The notes under the pieces were generated by a model. That model saw only the letters and a list, made by a program, of their open reading frames with translations, had not been told where the DNA came from and searched no databases. From Janthinobacterium silvisoli (GTDB lineage: Bacteria > Pseudomonadota > Gammaproteobacteria > Burkholderiales > Burkholderiaceae_D): 64,000 nucleotides of DNA. The translations under genes were made by a program, and so were the position numbers. Positions 34,142-42,979 of this stretch are shown here, one piece after another (the first letter of the stretch is position 1; each line of letters starts with the position of its first letter). Where the stretch lies: contig NZ_JACHCL010000001.1 of assembly GCF_014200725.1 (NCBI RefSeq), positions 2,170,001 to 2,234,000 on the forward strand, read 5' to 3'.

Positions 34142-35224
34142 ATGTCATTGCCCATCACCGCCGAACAGAAGCAAACAGCATTTTGGATCGCGGTCTGGCT
34201 GGCATTCCTGCTCTTGCTGGTCAGCCTGGGGCCGATATTGACGCCTTTCCTGGCCGCCGCCATCCTTGCCTATGTGCTCAATCCCGGCGTGGACCGTTTG
34301 CAACGCCTGCACTACAAACGCTTTTATCTGCCCCGTCCGCTGGCCGTGCTGGCCGTGGTGCTGCTGTTTTTCCTGGCCATTGCCGCCTTGATCCTGATCG
34401 TAGTGCCCGTGCTGCAAAAGGAAATCCCGCTGCTGCAGGCACAGATCCCCCAGTTTCTGACCAAGGCGAATGAGCTGATTGCGCCGAAACTGCGCGACCT
34501 GGGCATCCGCGTGCGCCTGGACGGCACCGGCATCAAGCGCATACTGAGCCAGCAAATGGCGGCCAGCGGCGATGAAATCTGGAGCACCGTGCTCGCTTCA
34601 GCGCGCACGGGCGGCACGGCGGTGCTGGGCTGGCTGGCCACCGGCGTGCTGATTCCCGTGGTGCTGTTTTACCTGCTGCTGGACTGGCACCCGATGCTGG
34701 CGCGCGTGGCCGGCGCCGTGCCGCGCCGCTGGGTGGGCCGCACGGTCAGCATGGCGCAGGAAGTCGACACCCTGCTGGCGCAATACCTGCGTGGCCAGTT
34801 GCTGGTGATGCTGGTGCTGGCTGCCTATTATTCGATTGCTTTGAGCATCGCCGGTTTCGAAGTCGCGTTGCCTGTCGGCATCATCACGGGCTTGCTGGTG
34901 TTTATTCCCTACCTGGGCTTCGGACTGGGACTGGTGCTGGCGCTGATCGCCGCCCTGCTGCAGTTTGCCGACTGGAGCGGCGTCGTCGCCGTGGCCGTGA
35001 TCTATGGCTGCGGCCAGGTATTCGAAGGCTTTTTCCTCACGCCACGGCTGGTAGGCGAGCGCATTGGCTTGAATCCGCTGGCCGTGATCTTCGCCTTGCT
35101 GGCCTTTGGACAACTGTTCGGATTCGTCGGCGTACTGCTGGCTTTACCCGCTTCTGCCATCCTGATGGTCGTTTTTAGGCATCTAAGACGCCACTACCTG
35201 TCCAGCAGCTTCTATAATACATAA
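34142..35224 (+). CDS. AI-2E family transporter (PerM-like)
   Basis: This 360-residue inner-membrane protein of the UPF0118/AI-2E exporter family has about 7-8 membrane helices, with hydrophobic blocks at 12-30, 33-48, 62-87, 155-180, 213-240, 245-275, 280-300 and 312-345. A soluble amphipathic part lies at about 90-150. The family includes E. coli PerM and TqsA. The AI-2 export role is shown for only some members, so function is uncertain. It is divergent from purM and precedes hda by 77 bases, an order common in beta-proteobacteria. Confidence 0.87.
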   Translation: MSLPITAEQKQTAFWIAVWLAFLLLLVSLGPILTPFLAAAILAYVLNPGVDRLQRLHYKRFYLPRPLAVLAVVLLFFLAIAALILIVVPVLQKEIPLLQAQIPQFLTKANELIAPKLRDLGIRVRLDGTGIKRILSQQMAASGDEIWSTVLASARTGGTAVLGWLATGVLIPVVLFYLLLDWHPMLARVAGAVPRRWVGRTVSMAQEVDTLLAQYLRGQLLVMLVLAAYYSIALSIAGFEVALPVGIITGLLVFIPYLGFGLGLVLALIAALLQFADWSGVVAVAVIYGCGQVFEGFFLTPRLVGERIGLNPLAVIFALLAFGQLFGFVGVLLALPASAILMVVFRHLRRHYLSSSFYNT

Positions 35225-35301
35225 TAAAAGCGGATATCATATCAACCTGGCAATGCCAATGATGCACAAGCAGTAATGAAAAACAGGACAAGGCGTACGC
35301 C

Positions 35302-35970
35302 ATGAAACAACTGGTGCTCGATTTAGGCACAGATCCGGCGCACAGCCTCGATACCTTCGAGGTGGGACAGAATGCCGAAGTGGCACAGCTGATGCGTCAG
35401 TTCGCCGCGCGCACCTCGCGCGAGCATTTTGCCTATCTATGGGGCGAACTGGCTGCCGGCAAGAGCCATCTGCTCAAGGCCCTGGCCAGCACCGAGCGCG
35501 CGCGCTATATTTCGCCATTCTCGATCGAATCCGAATTCGTCTACTCGCCCGAGGTCGACCTGTACCTGCTCGATGATTGCGAAAAACTGTCGCCGCTGGC
35601 ACAGATCGACGCCTTTGCGCTATTCAATGAAATCCGCGCCAACCAGGCTTTCATGGTGTGCAGCGGCGCCGTGCCGCCTGCCGTGCTGCCGGTGCGCGAA
35701 GACTTGCGCACGCGCATGGGCTGGGGCTTGATCTACCAGATCCACGGCTTGACGGACGAAGAAAAAATCGCCGCTCTGACCCAGGCGGCTGCTACCCGTG
35801 GCTTGACCTTGTCGCCGGGCGTGTTACCCTATCTGCTGTCCCATTTCCGGCGCGACATGCGTTCGCTGTCGACGATGCTGGACTCTCTCGACCTCTATTC
35901 CCTGGAAACCCAACGCCCTATCACCTTGCCATTGTTGCGCGAGTTGCTGCAGGCGGAAGCGAAAGAATGA
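35302..35970 (+). CDS. hda: DnaA regulatory inactivator Hda
   Basis: Hda is a DnaA-like AAA+ protein that, with the DNA-loaded beta clamp, makes DnaA hydrolyse ATP and prevents re-initiation. The 222-residue product begins MKQLVLDLG, and the short N-terminus carries the clamp-binding QLVLDL motif. A modified P-loop, GELAAGKSHLL (48-58), and LYLLDDCEKL (Walker B-like) follow. It has no DNA-binding domain IV, unlike DnaA. The stop overlaps the HAD phosphatase start (ATGA), starting a run of coupled genes to folK. Confidence 0.95.
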   Translation: MKQLVLDLGTDPAHSLDTFEVGQNAEVAQLMRQFAARTSREHFAYLWGELAAGKSHLLKALASTERARYISPFSIESEFVYSPEVDLYLLDDCEKLSPLAQIDAFALFNEIRANQAFMVCSGAVPPAVLPVREDLRTRMGWGLIYQIHGLTDEEKIAALTQAAATRGLTLSPGVLPYLLSHFRRDMRSLSTMLDSLDLYSLETQRPITLPLLRELLQAEAKE

Positions 35971-36641
35971 TGAATCTGGCCCTGTTTGACCTCGACCACA
36001 CCCTGCTGCCCATCGACTCCGACAATGAGTGGGGCAATTTCCTGGTACGCACCGGCCTGATCGACGGCGCGCAATATGCCAGCCGCAACGCTGCCTTTTA
36101 TGAACAATACAAGGCTGGCACGCTCGATGCGGTGGAATACCTGGAATTCGCACTGGGCACGCTGTCGAAATTTCCCCGCTCCCAGCTCGACCAGTTGCAT
36201 CTGCAATTCATGGAAGAAGTGATCAAGCCGGCGATCTTGCCATCGGTGCTGACGCTGCTGCAACAGCACCGTGACGCCGGTGACCTGGTGGCCATCGTCA
36301 CCGCCACCAATTACTTTATCGCCAAGCCGATCGCCGATGCGCTGGGGGTGGAACACCTGATCGCCGCCATGCCGGAGCTGGACGCCGAAGGCAACGTCAC
36401 GGGCAAGCTGGACGGCACGCCGACCCTGGGCGCCGGCAAGCTGACCCACACTCACGCCTGGCTGGAAAAGCTGGGCAAGCAGCTGGGCCAGTTCGAGCGC
36501 AGTTATTTTTACAGCGATTCGCATAATGACATTCCGCTGATGTCGGTTGTTACCCACCCCGTCGCAACCAATCCCAACGCCGCTTTGAGCGCACATGCAT
36601 CGATCCACGGCTGGCCATCACTCCACTTATTCAATGATTAA
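35967..36641 (+). CDS. HAD-superfamily hydrolase, subfamily IB (SerB-like phosphatase)
   Basis: This 224-residue HAD-IB phosphatase has FDLDHTLLPIDSD (motif I with DxD), VAIVTATNYF (motif II) and FYSDSHNDIPLM (motif IV). Relatives dephosphorylate small metabolites such as phosphoserine or histidinol phosphate; the substrate is not clear here. The start ATGATGA overlaps the hda stop by 4 bases; the second ATG at 35970 is equally possible. The stop overlaps the pcnB start by 8 bases, so translation of hda, this gene and pcnB is coupled. Confidence 0.88.
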   Translation: MMNLALFDLDHTLLPIDSDNEWGNFLVRTGLIDGAQYASRNAAFYEQYKAGTLDAVEYLEFALGTLSKFPRSQLDQLHLQFMEEVIKPAILPSVLTLLQQHRDAGDLVAIVTATNYFIAKPIADALGVEHLIAAMPELDAEGNVTGKLDGTPTLGAGKLTHTHAWLEKLGKQLGQFERSYFYSDSHNDIPLMSVVTHPVATNPNAALSAHASIHGWPSLHLFND

Positions 36642-38007
36642 AAAATTCATCCGCAAGATCCTCGGCGTTAAAAAAGAGGCAGCGCGCGACACCACGGTAG
36701 CCACCGTACTCGGTCCCGCGCAACACGGAATCGATCCGAAACTGGTGACCTCGAACGCCATCCGCGTGACCAGCAGCCTGCAAGAAGCTGGCTACGAAGC
36801 GTTCGTGGTCGGCGGCGCCGTGCGCGATTTGCTGCTGGGCGTGAAGCCGAAAGACTTCGACATCGCCACCAACGCCACGCCGGAACAGGTGAAAAAGCTG
36901 TTCCGCCGCGCATTCATCATCGGCAAGCGTTTCCAGATCGTCCACGTGATGTTTGGCCAGGACTTGCTGGAAGTGACCACCTTCCGCGGCGCCGGTTCCG
37001 ATTCCGCGCCCAAGGATGAGCATGGCCGCGTATTGCGCGACAATACCTTCGGCTTGCAGCATGAAGATGCGCTGCGCCGCGATTTCACCATCAACGCCAT
37101 GTACTACAACCCGGCCACGCAGGAAGTGCTGGACTACCATGGCGGCGTGGAAGATATCCGCGCCCAGACCTTGCGCATGATAGGCAAGCCGGAAGAGCGC
37201 TACCGCGAAGACCCGGTGCGCATGCTGCGCGTGGTGCGTTTCGCCGCCAAGCTGAAATTCACGATTGAACCGGCCACCGCCGCGCCGATCCCCGTGATGG
37301 CTACCCTGATCAATAATGTGCCGGCGCCGCGCGTCTTCGATGAAATGCTCAAGCTCCTCATGAGCGGCCATGCGCTGGCCTGTTTGCAGCAGCTGCGCAA
37401 GGAAGGCTTGCATCACGGCCTGCTGCCATTGCTCGACGTGGTGCTGGAACAGCCGCTGGGCGCGAAATTCGTCACCCTGGCGCTGGACGCCACCGACGCG
37501 CGCATCGCCGCCGGCAAGACCGTGTCGCCGGGCTTCTTGTTTGCCTCGCTGCTGTGGCACCAGGTACTGGAAAAATGGACGGCCTACCGCGCCGCCGGCG
37601 AATCGACGATCCCCGCGCTGCACCTGGCGGCCGACGACGTGCTCGACTCGCAAACGGAAAAGCTGGCCTTGCAGCGCAAGATCGGTTCCGACATGCGCGA
37701 TATCTGGTCGATGCAGCCCCGTTTCGAACGCCGGGTTGGCAAGGCGCCGTACAAATTGCTGGAACACTTGCGCTTCCGCGCCGGCTACGACTTCCTGCTG
37801 CTGCGCTGCGCTTCCGGCGAGATCGACATGGAACTGGGCGAATGGTGGACAGCCTTTTACGAAGGCGATGAAGAGACGCGCGAAGCGTTGCTGGCCAGCG
37901 CCAATGCCGCCCCCGGCGCAGCCAAGAAAAAACGCCCGCCACGCCGCAGCAGCCGTAGTAAAACCAGCACCGGTGGCTCCACCACCGGCAGCACCAGCGG
38001 CGAATAA
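36634..38007 (+). CDS. pcnB: Poly(A) polymerase I
   Basis: PcnB adds adenosine tails to RNA 3' ends, promoting decay. The 457-residue product has the class II nucleotidyltransferase core: VVGGAVRDLLLG (58-69) and the catalytic pair D74 and D76 in KPKDFDIATN. RRAFIIGKRFQIVHV and the long arginine-rich RREDFTINAMYY-like region (here RRDFTINAMYYNP) distinguish poly(A) polymerase from CCA enzymes. The C-terminus is a basic serine/threonine-rich tail (KKKRPPRRSSRSKTSTGG). Start at 36634 overlaps the HAD stop by 8 bases, and the stop shares one base with folK (TAATG). Confidence 0.94.
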   Translation: MIKKFIRKILGVKKEAARDTTVATVLGPAQHGIDPKLVTSNAIRVTSSLQEAGYEAFVVGGAVRDLLLGVKPKDFDIATNATPEQVKKLFRRAFIIGKRFQIVHVMFGQDLLEVTTFRGAGSDSAPKDEHGRVLRDNTFGLQHEDALRRDFTINAMYYNPATQEVLDYHGGVEDIRAQTLRMIGKPEERYREDPVRMLRVVRFAAKLKFTIEPATAAPIPVMATLINNVPAPRVFDEMLKLLMSGHALACLQQLRKEGLHHGLLPLLDVVLEQPLGAKFVTLALDATDARIAAGKTVSPGFLFASLLWHQVLEKWTAYRAAGESTIPALHLAADDVLDSQTEKLALQRKIGSDMRDIWSMQPRFERRVGKAPYKLLEHLRFRAGYDFLLLRCASGEIDMELGEWWTAFYEGDEETREALLASANAAPGAAKKKRPPRRSSRSKTSTGGSTTGSTSGE

Positions 38008-38483
38008 TGTTAGTGCAAGCCTACATCGGCATCGGCGCCAACCTGGGCGATGCGCGCGCTAATGTGCAGGACGCCATCGCGCGCCTGGCGCGCCTGCCTG
38101 GCGCCACCTTGCTGGCGGCGTCGAGCAGCTACCGCACGGCGCCGATCGATTCCAGCGGCGACGACTATATCAACGCCGTCGCCCATATCACTACCAGCCT
38201 GCCGGCAGTAGCCTTGCTGCAGGCGCTGCACGCCATCGAAGCGGCGCACGGGCGCGAGCGGCCCTACCGCAACGCTCCGCGCACGCTGGACCTGGACTTG
38301 CTGCTGTATGGCGATGAACAGATCGGCAGCGCCACCTTGACGGTACCCCATCCGCGATTGACCGAGCGCGCCTTCGTGCTGGTGCCGCTGCTGGAACTGG
38401 CGCCCGCCATCGCCGTGCCTGGCCTCGGCCCCGCACTCGCCTTTTTGCCCAGGGTGGCGGACCAGGCCATCAGGAAGCTCTGA
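38007..38483 (+). CDS. folK: 2-amino-4-hydroxy-6-hydroxymethyldihydropteridine diphosphokinase (HPPK)
   Basis: FolK transfers pyrophosphate from ATP to hydroxymethyldihydropterin in folate synthesis. The 158-residue length is standard. YIGIGANLGDA is at 6-16, NAVAHITTSLPAVALLQALHAIEAAHGRER holds the helix next to the active site, and RTLDLDLLLYGD carries the magnesium-binding aspartates. PHPRLTERAFVLVPLLELAP is the other family signature. It is coupled to pcnB by TAATG and followed 110 bases later by panB, as in many beta- and gamma-proteobacteria. Confidence 0.96.
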   Translation: MLVQAYIGIGANLGDARANVQDAIARLARLPGATLLAASSSYRTAPIDSSGDDYINAVAHITTSLPAVALLQALHAIEAAHGRERPYRNAPRTLDLDLLLYGDEQIGSATLTVPHPRLTERAFVLVPLLELAPAIAVPGLGPALAFLPRVADQAIRKL

Positions 38484-38539
38484 GCATTATCACCATCCAT
38501 GCAATAAAATGCCGCCGCTGCACGCTGGTGAATAAAGGT

Positions 38540-38557
38540 CTACACTAGCGGCGTTGC
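38540..38557 (+). promoter_or_regulatory. Candidate panB promoter element
   Basis: CTACACTAGCGGCGTTGC lies about 50 bases upstream of the panB start; TACACT fits a -10. The same 18-base string with one change occurs upstream of the MFS gene at 52282. No strong -35 is visible (TGCACG is 16 bases upstream). The recurrence supports a promoter role. Confidence 0.45.
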
Positions 38558-38593
38558 ACACGCGTCACCCCCCTTTTACTCTAGAGAATACCT

Positions 38594-39469
38594 ATGTCCG
38601 CTTATTTGCAAGGAACAGATTTGGCCGCGAAAGACAAGACTGCCGCCCCGGCGCCTGCGCCAGCCAAGCCTGTCGCCAACAAGGCAGTGACCATCCACAC
38701 GCTGGCCACGCTGCGCGCCGCCGGTGAAAAAATTTCCATGCTGACGTGCTATGACGCCAGCTTCGCTTCACTGATGGACCGCTGCGGCGTAGAGATCCTG
38801 CTGATCGGCGATTCGCTGGGCATGGTCTGCAACGGCCACAACTCCACGCTGCCCGTCACCGTGGCCGAACTGGCTTACCACACGGCGTCGGTAGCGCGTG
38901 GCGCAAAATCGGCCATGATCATGGCCGACCTGCCATTCGGCGCGTATGGCACGCCTGAAAAGGCGTACGCCAATGCCGTCCTGCTGATGCAGGCTGGCGC
39001 GCACATGATCAAGATCGAAGGCGGCGCCTGGCTGGCCGACACCGTGAAATTCCTCTCCGAACGCGGCATCCCCATCTGTGCCCACATTGGCCTGACACCG
39101 CAATCGGTGCATCAACTGGGCGGCTACAAGGTGCAGGGCAAGAGCACGGAAAGCGCCACGCAGCTGAAAAACGATGCACTGGCCCTGCAAAATGCGGGCG
39201 CCGCCATCGTGCTGATGGAAGCGATGCCTAGCCAGCTGGGCAAGGAAGTCACCGAAATGCTGAGCATTCCCACCATCGGCATCGGCGCCGGTCCCGACTG
39301 CTCGGGCCAGGTACTGGTCATGCACGACATGCTGGGCGTGTTCCCAGGCCGCAAGGCGCGCTTCGTGCGCAACTTCATGGAAGGCGCGGCCAGCATCGAC
39401 GACGCCGTCACCGGCTATGTCAAAGCCGTCAAGGATGGCAGCTTCCCGGCGCTGGAACACTGCTTCTGA
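38594..39469 (+). CDS. panB: 3-methyl-2-oxobutanoate hydroxymethyltransferase
   Basis: PanB adds a hydroxymethyl group from methylenetetrahydrofolate to alpha-ketoisovalerate, making ketopantoate for coenzyme A. The 291-residue product carries an alanine/proline/lysine-rich N-terminal extension of about 30 residues compared with typical 264-residue PanB. The core is intact: [29 protein letters not shown], the metal and substrate segment ADLPFGAYG, and [20 protein letters not shown]. panC is not next to it, unlike in E. coli. It ends near a hairpin that separates it from the convergent hydrolase gene. Confidence 0.96.
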   Translation: MSAYLQGTDLAAKDKTAAPAPAPAKPVANKAVTIHTLATLRAAGEKISMLTCYDASFASLMDRCGVEILLIGDSLGMVCNGHNSTLPVTVAELAYHTASVARGAKSAMIMADLPFGAYGTPEKAYANAVLLMQAGAHMIKIEGGAWLADTVKFLSERGIPICAHIGLTPQSVHQLGGYKVQGKSTESATQLKNDALALQNAGAAIVLMEAMPSQLGKEVTEMLSIPTIGIGAGPDCSGQVLVMHDMLGVFPGRKARFVRNFMEGAASIDDAVTGYVKAVKDGSFPALEHCF

Positions 39470-39490
39470 TCGTATTGATCGTATTCCAGG

Positions 39491-39511
39491 TGTGGCCGCC
39501 AGGCGGCCACA
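39491..39511. terminator. Bidirectional stem-loop between convergent panB and SGNH hydrolase genes
   Basis: TGTGGCCGCC and GGCGGCCACA form a perfect 10-base inverted repeat around one A, folding into a tight hairpin of about 8-9 base pairs. On the plus strand it is followed by TTTCC. It lies between two convergent stop codons, where it could end transcription from both sides. The weak U-tracts leave efficiency uncertain. Confidence 0.5.
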
Positions 39512-39522
39512 TTTCCAGCAAC

Positions 39523-41091
39523 TCAGTGGCAGCAGGTATTTGACGCCCACACCGGCTGGTTGTTACTGTAGATCACCAGATTCCCGTCATTTTGCAAAAA
39601 GGTCACGGCGCCCGCATGGCTGCTGCTATCGCTTTGCCACAGCACATTGCCTTTCACATCGTATTGAACCAGCCGGCCATCGTCTTGCAGCACGACTTCG
39701 GCTGCGCTGCTGCCAGCCGTACCGCTGGTCCATAATTGCGTGTCGCCATCGGCGAGTGTCAAGTTGCCATCCTGGCCCAGGCTGAACGTGAAACGTCCAT
39801 CGCATGAAGTCAGCGTTTCGCCGCGCAACAAGCCTTCGCCCGCCTGCAACTGGCCACAAACCAGCGGTTTCGTCACTGCTGGCAACAAGCGTAGTTTATT
39901 CAGCGGTACGGCGTCGGCAATCGCCTGCAAGCCCTCTTCATTCGGATGCAGGCTGTCGCCGGCATTGAAGGCCGGCAAATAGCGCGTGCGGTCGGCTGGA
40001 TCGCTGGTCGCCAGTGCCTGGTCGACGATGCCGTCGCAGCCGCTATCCGGACTTTTCATGAATGCTTCGAGCTGGGCGCGGACGTTTTCGGCGGCCGGCG
40101 TCCATTGCGGCGTGCCGTGGAATGGCGTCAGGGTCGAGCACAGGAACTTGACATTGGCCTGGTGTGCCTGGGCGATCAATTCCTTGTAGACGGCGATAAA
40201 CTCGGCTGCCGGTGGCGGATTGCCATTGTTCAGGCTATTGACCGCGTCATCCGAGACGATCACCCATTTCACGCCCGCTTGCTGCAAGGCATCGCGATTG
40301 AAGCGGGTGCGGCCAGCCTGGCCCGCGCCATCATAGAAAAAATTATTGCCGCTGATGCCCTGGTTCAGCACGCCGACCGTCATATTGGCTTGTTGCAAGC
40401 GGCGCGCCAGGTCATTCGGCCAGCGGCGGTTCACATTGCCGCGCGAGGCGATGCCATCGGTGATCGACGCACCGAACGCCACCACGGCGCCGGTTGCCGC
40501 CGGGTTTTGCACGTCCAGGCCAGTCAGGAAGTAATACGCCTGGCCGCTGACCGAATTGGCGCTGCCGCCCGGCAAATCGACGCTGCCGCCCACGTCACCG
40601 GGTGCGATATACACGTCTTGCAGCGAACCGGCGTGGCCGGTTGAATTATTCGCCGTGCGGCCGGGCAGATAGATGCTGACCGCCACATTGCCCAGCGCCG
40701 GCACATCCAGGGCCACCGCATCGCTGAGCACTTCCGCGCCGCGCGGGATGGTGATCGCCGTCTGGCCGCCGAAGGTTGCCAAACGGTCGCTGCCGGGGAT
40801 GATGCGGGCGTCCCTGTCGCGCAGTGCGATATGCACGTTACCGATTTGCAATGGCTCGCTACCGAACAGGTTAGACAGCCGCACCCTCGCCGCCGAACCG
40901 CCGATACTTGTATAGACGATCTGACGGATAGTCTGGTTGTTGAAGCCGGCGTCGCCGGTAGTCCACGGCGTGACCGCCCACGTACCCGTCCAGGGCACAT
41001 CCGCAGCGCTGGACTGGGCCAGCGCGGGTATGCTACCCGCCAACAATAACGCCAATGCCATATTTTTTAGCTGACTCACTCTGACTTTCAT
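39523..41091 (-). CDS. Exported SGNH/GDSL hydrolase with C-terminal bulb-type lectin domain
   Basis: This 522-residue secreted protein has a signal peptide (1-25, cut near ALA), an esterase domain and a sugar-binding tail. SGNH blocks are recognisable: nucleophile S209 in FGASITDG (the usual aspartate before serine is alanine 208), G245 in LNQGISGN, N285 in DDAVNSLN, and D379/H382 in DSLHPNEEG. Residues 413-522 form a bulb-type (mannose-binding) lectin with three repeats, QDGNLTLAD, QDDGRLVQYD and QNDGNLVIYS. It may deacetylate polysaccharide while bound to it. Start at 41091 has GGGAG upstream. It stands alone, divergent from the DUF899 gene. Confidence 0.86.
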   Translation of the reverse strand: MKVRVSQLKNMALALLLAGSIPALAQSSAADVPWTGTWAVTPWTTGDAGFNNQTIRQIVYTSIGGSAARVRLSNLFGSEPLQIGNVHIALRDRDARIIPGSDRLATFGGQTAITIPRGAEVLSDAVALDVPALGNVAVSIYLPGRTANNSTGHAGSLQDVYIAPGDVGGSVDLPGGSANSVSGQAYYFLTGLDVQNPAATGAVVAFGASITDGIASRGNVNRRWPNDLARRLQQANMTVGVLNQGISGNNFFYDGAGQAGRTRFNRDALQQAGVKWVIVSDDAVNSLNNGNPPPAAEFIAVYKELIAQAHQANVKFLCSTLTPFHGTPQWTPAAENVRAQLEAFMKSPDSGCDGIVDQALATSDPADRTRYLPAFNAGDSLHPNEEGLQAIADAVPLNKLRLLPAVTKPLVCGQLQAGEGLLRGETLTSCDGRFTFSLGQDGNLTLADGDTQLWTSGTAGSSAAEVVLQDDGRLVQYDVKGNVLWQSDSSSHAGAVTFLQNDGNLVIYSNNQPVWASNTCCH

Positions 41092-41273
41092 GCGATTTCT
41101 CCCAATTAAAGATTGCATTAAATAGAATAGTTGCACATGGAAAAGGTATCTGTAAAGCAAAATATTGAAAATACAAAGAAACTGCGGAACATGCGTGAAG
41201 CAGCGCACATCGGGCAAGCCATCAACGGCGTAGCGTGATGCTCCTGGCAATTCATTCAGACAGGGAGCACGAC

Positions 41274-41967
41274 ATGAGCACACTGGAACCCGCCACCACG
41301 CTGGCAGCAAAGGTCAGTAAACCTTATCCGAACGACAGCGACGAATACCGTAGCGCGCGGGTGGCCTTGCTGGCGGAAGAGATTGAATTGCGGCGCCATA
41401 TCGAGCGCGTCGCACAGCAGCGGCGCGCCTTGCCGCTGGGCGGCGAGCCGCCCGACTATGCCTTCAAGGATGAAAATGGCAAGACCGTACACCTGGCCGA
41501 CCTGTTCGGCGCTCATGACACCTTGCTGACTTACTTCTGGATGTATGGCCCGCAGCGGCAGCGGCCGTGTCCCATGTGCACCGCTTTCCTGGGGGCACTC
41601 GATACGCCGGTGGCCGACCTGCGGCAGCGTATCGCCGTGGCCGTCATCGGCCGCTCGCCGGTCGAGCGGCAACTGGCCTTCGCCCGCGAGCGCGGGTGGA
41701 AAAACCTGCCGTTTTATGCGACGGCCGATGACAGCTATGCGCGCGATTACCGGGGGCTGGCGCCGGACGGCAGCGAATGGCCGGCGCTCGATATCTGGGT
41801 CAAGCGCAAGGGCAAGGTCTACCACTTCTGGGGCGCGGAACTGGGTGGCACCCAAGGATCCGGGCCAAGATCCGCGCGGCGCCCCCGATCCGACGCCCTT
41901 GTGGAATTTGCTGGACTTGACGCCGGCAGGCCGTGGAAAAGACTGGTATCCGCAGCTGGCCTATTAG
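41274..41967 (+). pseudogene. DUF899 (thioredoxin-fold) protein gene with a frameshift
   Basis: Two overlapping frames together give a full DUF899 protein of about 230 residues. The first frame, from the ATG at 41274 (GGGAG upstream), runs normally through LLTYFWMYGPQRQRPCPMC and ALDIWVKRKGKVYHFWGAEL. It then turns to nonsense from about 41844. The other frame continues APKDPGQDPR and ends correctly DLTPAGRGKDWYPQLAY with TAG at 41965. Removing one G from the run at 41843-41845 restores a continuous frame. It is either a genuine inactivating insertion or a sequencing error. Function of the family is unknown, probably redox-related. Confidence 0.8.
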
Positions 41968-42899
41968 CCTGCCAGCACACGGCAGTATTGACGGGGAGAA
42001 CAGCCCATCTCCCGCTTGAAGGCGAAGCTGAATGCACTTTCGGAGCGGTAGCCCAGCTCCAGTGCGATGGTGGAGACCGCATCTTGCGACTGCAACAACC
42101 GGTCGCTTGCCAGCAGCATCCGCCATTGCACCAGGTAAGCCATGGCGGGCATGCCCACCTTTTTCTTGAAGTGTAGCGAGAAAGCCGAGCGCGACATGCA
42201 AGCAAGTTGGGCAAGTTCCTGCACCGTCCAGCCGTGGCCGGGGCGCTCATGCATGGCCGTGATGACTGCCCTCAACTGCCGATCGGACAGAGCAAACAGC
42301 CAGCCGACTCTTTCCGTGTCTTGCTGCGCCACATGCAGGCGCAGCATTTCGATCAGCATCATTTGCGCAAGGTGCTCACCAAGCAGCGTATCGCCTGGTT
42401 GCGGGTCTTGCAATACGGCCATCATGCGTTCCAAATACCATTGCATGACAGCACGATCCGCAGGGCTGCGCAGATGCACAAGCGCGGGCAGCAATCCCAG
42501 CAGTATGTTCGCGTGCTCCGCAGCAAAGGTGAAGAAGGCTGTCAGCCCCAGACATGCCCCGCCGCCTTGCCAGGAAATAATGTCCCCATGCATGGGCCCG
42601 GTAACGACCGAGCGCACGTCCACCGGGGGCAGCGCCAAGTCGCTGGCAAGACGGAACGCCGGTCCGTGGGGCAGGGCCACAAAATCGCCCGCTTGCAGCC
42701 GTACCGCTTCATCTTCCCCATCGATAGCAAGCCAGCACTGGCCGGTGACGAGCGCAAAACACAGGAAGCAGTTGCTGGGGGCGAACTGGAACGACCACGC
42801 GCCGCCCGCGTCGATGCCGCCGGACATATAGCTGCGCGGCTTGAGCAGGGAAAGCACTTCCGAGAGCGGATCGGCTTCATTTCTGGACGATCTCGACAT
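41964..42899 (-). CDS. AraC-family transcriptional regulator with cupin-type sensing domain
   Basis: This regulator has about 311 residues: an N-terminal cupin-like domain (AraC_binding, cupin_6 type; DPLSEVLSLLKPRSYMSGG... to LQAGDFVALPHGPAFRL) and a C-terminal double helix-turn-helix (about 205-305). The C-terminal part includes TVQELAQLACMSRSAFSLHFKKKVG and STIALELGYRSESAFSFAFKREMGCSPRQY. The start is unsure: ATG at 42899 or 42914, neither with a strong ribosome binding site. It is divergent from the NAD(P)-binding protein gene with an 80-base gap, the usual layout for a regulator and its target. Ligand unknown. Confidence 0.88.
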   Translation of the reverse strand: MSRSSRNEADPLSEVLSLLKPRSYMSGGIDAGGAWSFQFAPSNCFLCFALVTGQCWLAIDGEDEAVRLQAGDFVALPHGPAFRLASDLALPPVDVRSVVTGPMHGDIISWQGGGACLGLTAFFTFAAEHANILLGLLPALVHLRSPADRAVMQWYLERMMAVLQDPQPGDTLLGEHLAQMMLIEMLRLHVAQQDTERVGWLFALSDRQLRAVITAMHERPGHGWTVQELAQLACMSRSAFSLHFKKKVGMPAMAYLVQWRMLLASDRLLQSQDAVSTIALELGYRSESAFSFAFKREMGCSPRQYCRVLAG

Positions 42900-42979
42900 A
42901 ATTGAATACTTCATCGCATAGATTATATCTGACGGCCCTTTTATCATGCTGCAATGACAGGCTATCTCAAGGAAAATGC

